Shown here: positions 6,213 to 6,214 of the stretch, in pieces
Position numbering within the stretch: the first letter of the stretch is position 1
Layout of the letters: the number at the start of each line of letters is the position of its first letter
Assembly (NCBI GenBank): GCA_964370225.1
Contig: CAYJII010000064.1
Coordinates: 1-6,214, forward strand
Direction of reading: 5' to 3'
Length of the DNA: 6,214 bases
DNA from: CAYJII01 sp964370225
GTDB taxonomy: Bacteria; Bacillota; Clostridia; Oscillospirales; Ruminococcaceae
Translations under genes and position numbers: made by a program
The notes under the pieces: generated by a model
Database searches by the model: none
Told to the model about the DNA's origin: nothing
The model's input: only the letters and a program-made list of their open reading frames with translations

Positions 6213-6214
6213 GT

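Noticed and set aside
1..6214. CRISPR array, insertion sequence, phage or defence system
   Set aside because: No regularly spaced repeats, transposase, integrase, terminal inverted repeats or defence-gene motifs were seen on either strand.

Overview
The window reads as AT-rich chromosomal DNA from a low-GC Firmicute, probably a Clostridia-type anaerobe. This rests on the gene families present (a DUF1292 protein, a TrmN6/YabB-type methyltransferase beside RsmI, an OmpR-type two-component pair), strong AGGAGG-like ribosome binding sites, sigma-A type promoters and a tRNA-Cys with an encoded CCA end. No sequence here allows a genus call. Apart from the first 640 bases, this is ordinary core-genome content.

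Layout. Positions 1-636 hold no gene I can support. A well-formed promoter on the minus strand (549-577) would transcribe leftwards through this stretch. A long AT-rich hairpin (577-609) separates it from an equally well-formed plus-strand promoter (637-665), so the two promoters form a divergent pair. The plus promoter serves a one-gene unit, a small very acidic DUF1292 protein (744-1067), closed by a strong intrinsic terminator (1085-1117). Next comes an RNA-modification operon: trmN6-like methyltransferase (1192-1914) and rsmI (1924-2748), 9 bases apart. A two-component operon follows from an extended -10 promoter (about 2806-2814): response regulator (2866-3540), overlapping sensor histidine kinase (3527-4936), and a small multi-pass membrane protein (4961-5491). 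A 16-bp perfect hairpin (5494-5534) ends this operon and serves equally well for the convergent Nudix hydrolase gene (6052-5561, minus). tRNA-Cys(GCA) (6212-6139, minus) lies upstream of the Nudix gene on the same strand.

How the genes work together. TrmN6 and RsmI modify tRNA and 16S rRNA respectively and look like a translation-fidelity unit. In Bacillus subtilis the same two genes (yabB, yabC) flank a small GIY-YIG gene (yazA) that is absent here. The regulator and kinase form a cognate pair by overlap; the third gene may be a partner or a target, but its function is unknown.

I did not find a clear novel system. The most open questions are the divergently transcribed gene-free stretch at the left end, the unnamed membrane protein attached to the two-component system, and a single DnaA-box match in the -35 region of the two-component promoter.
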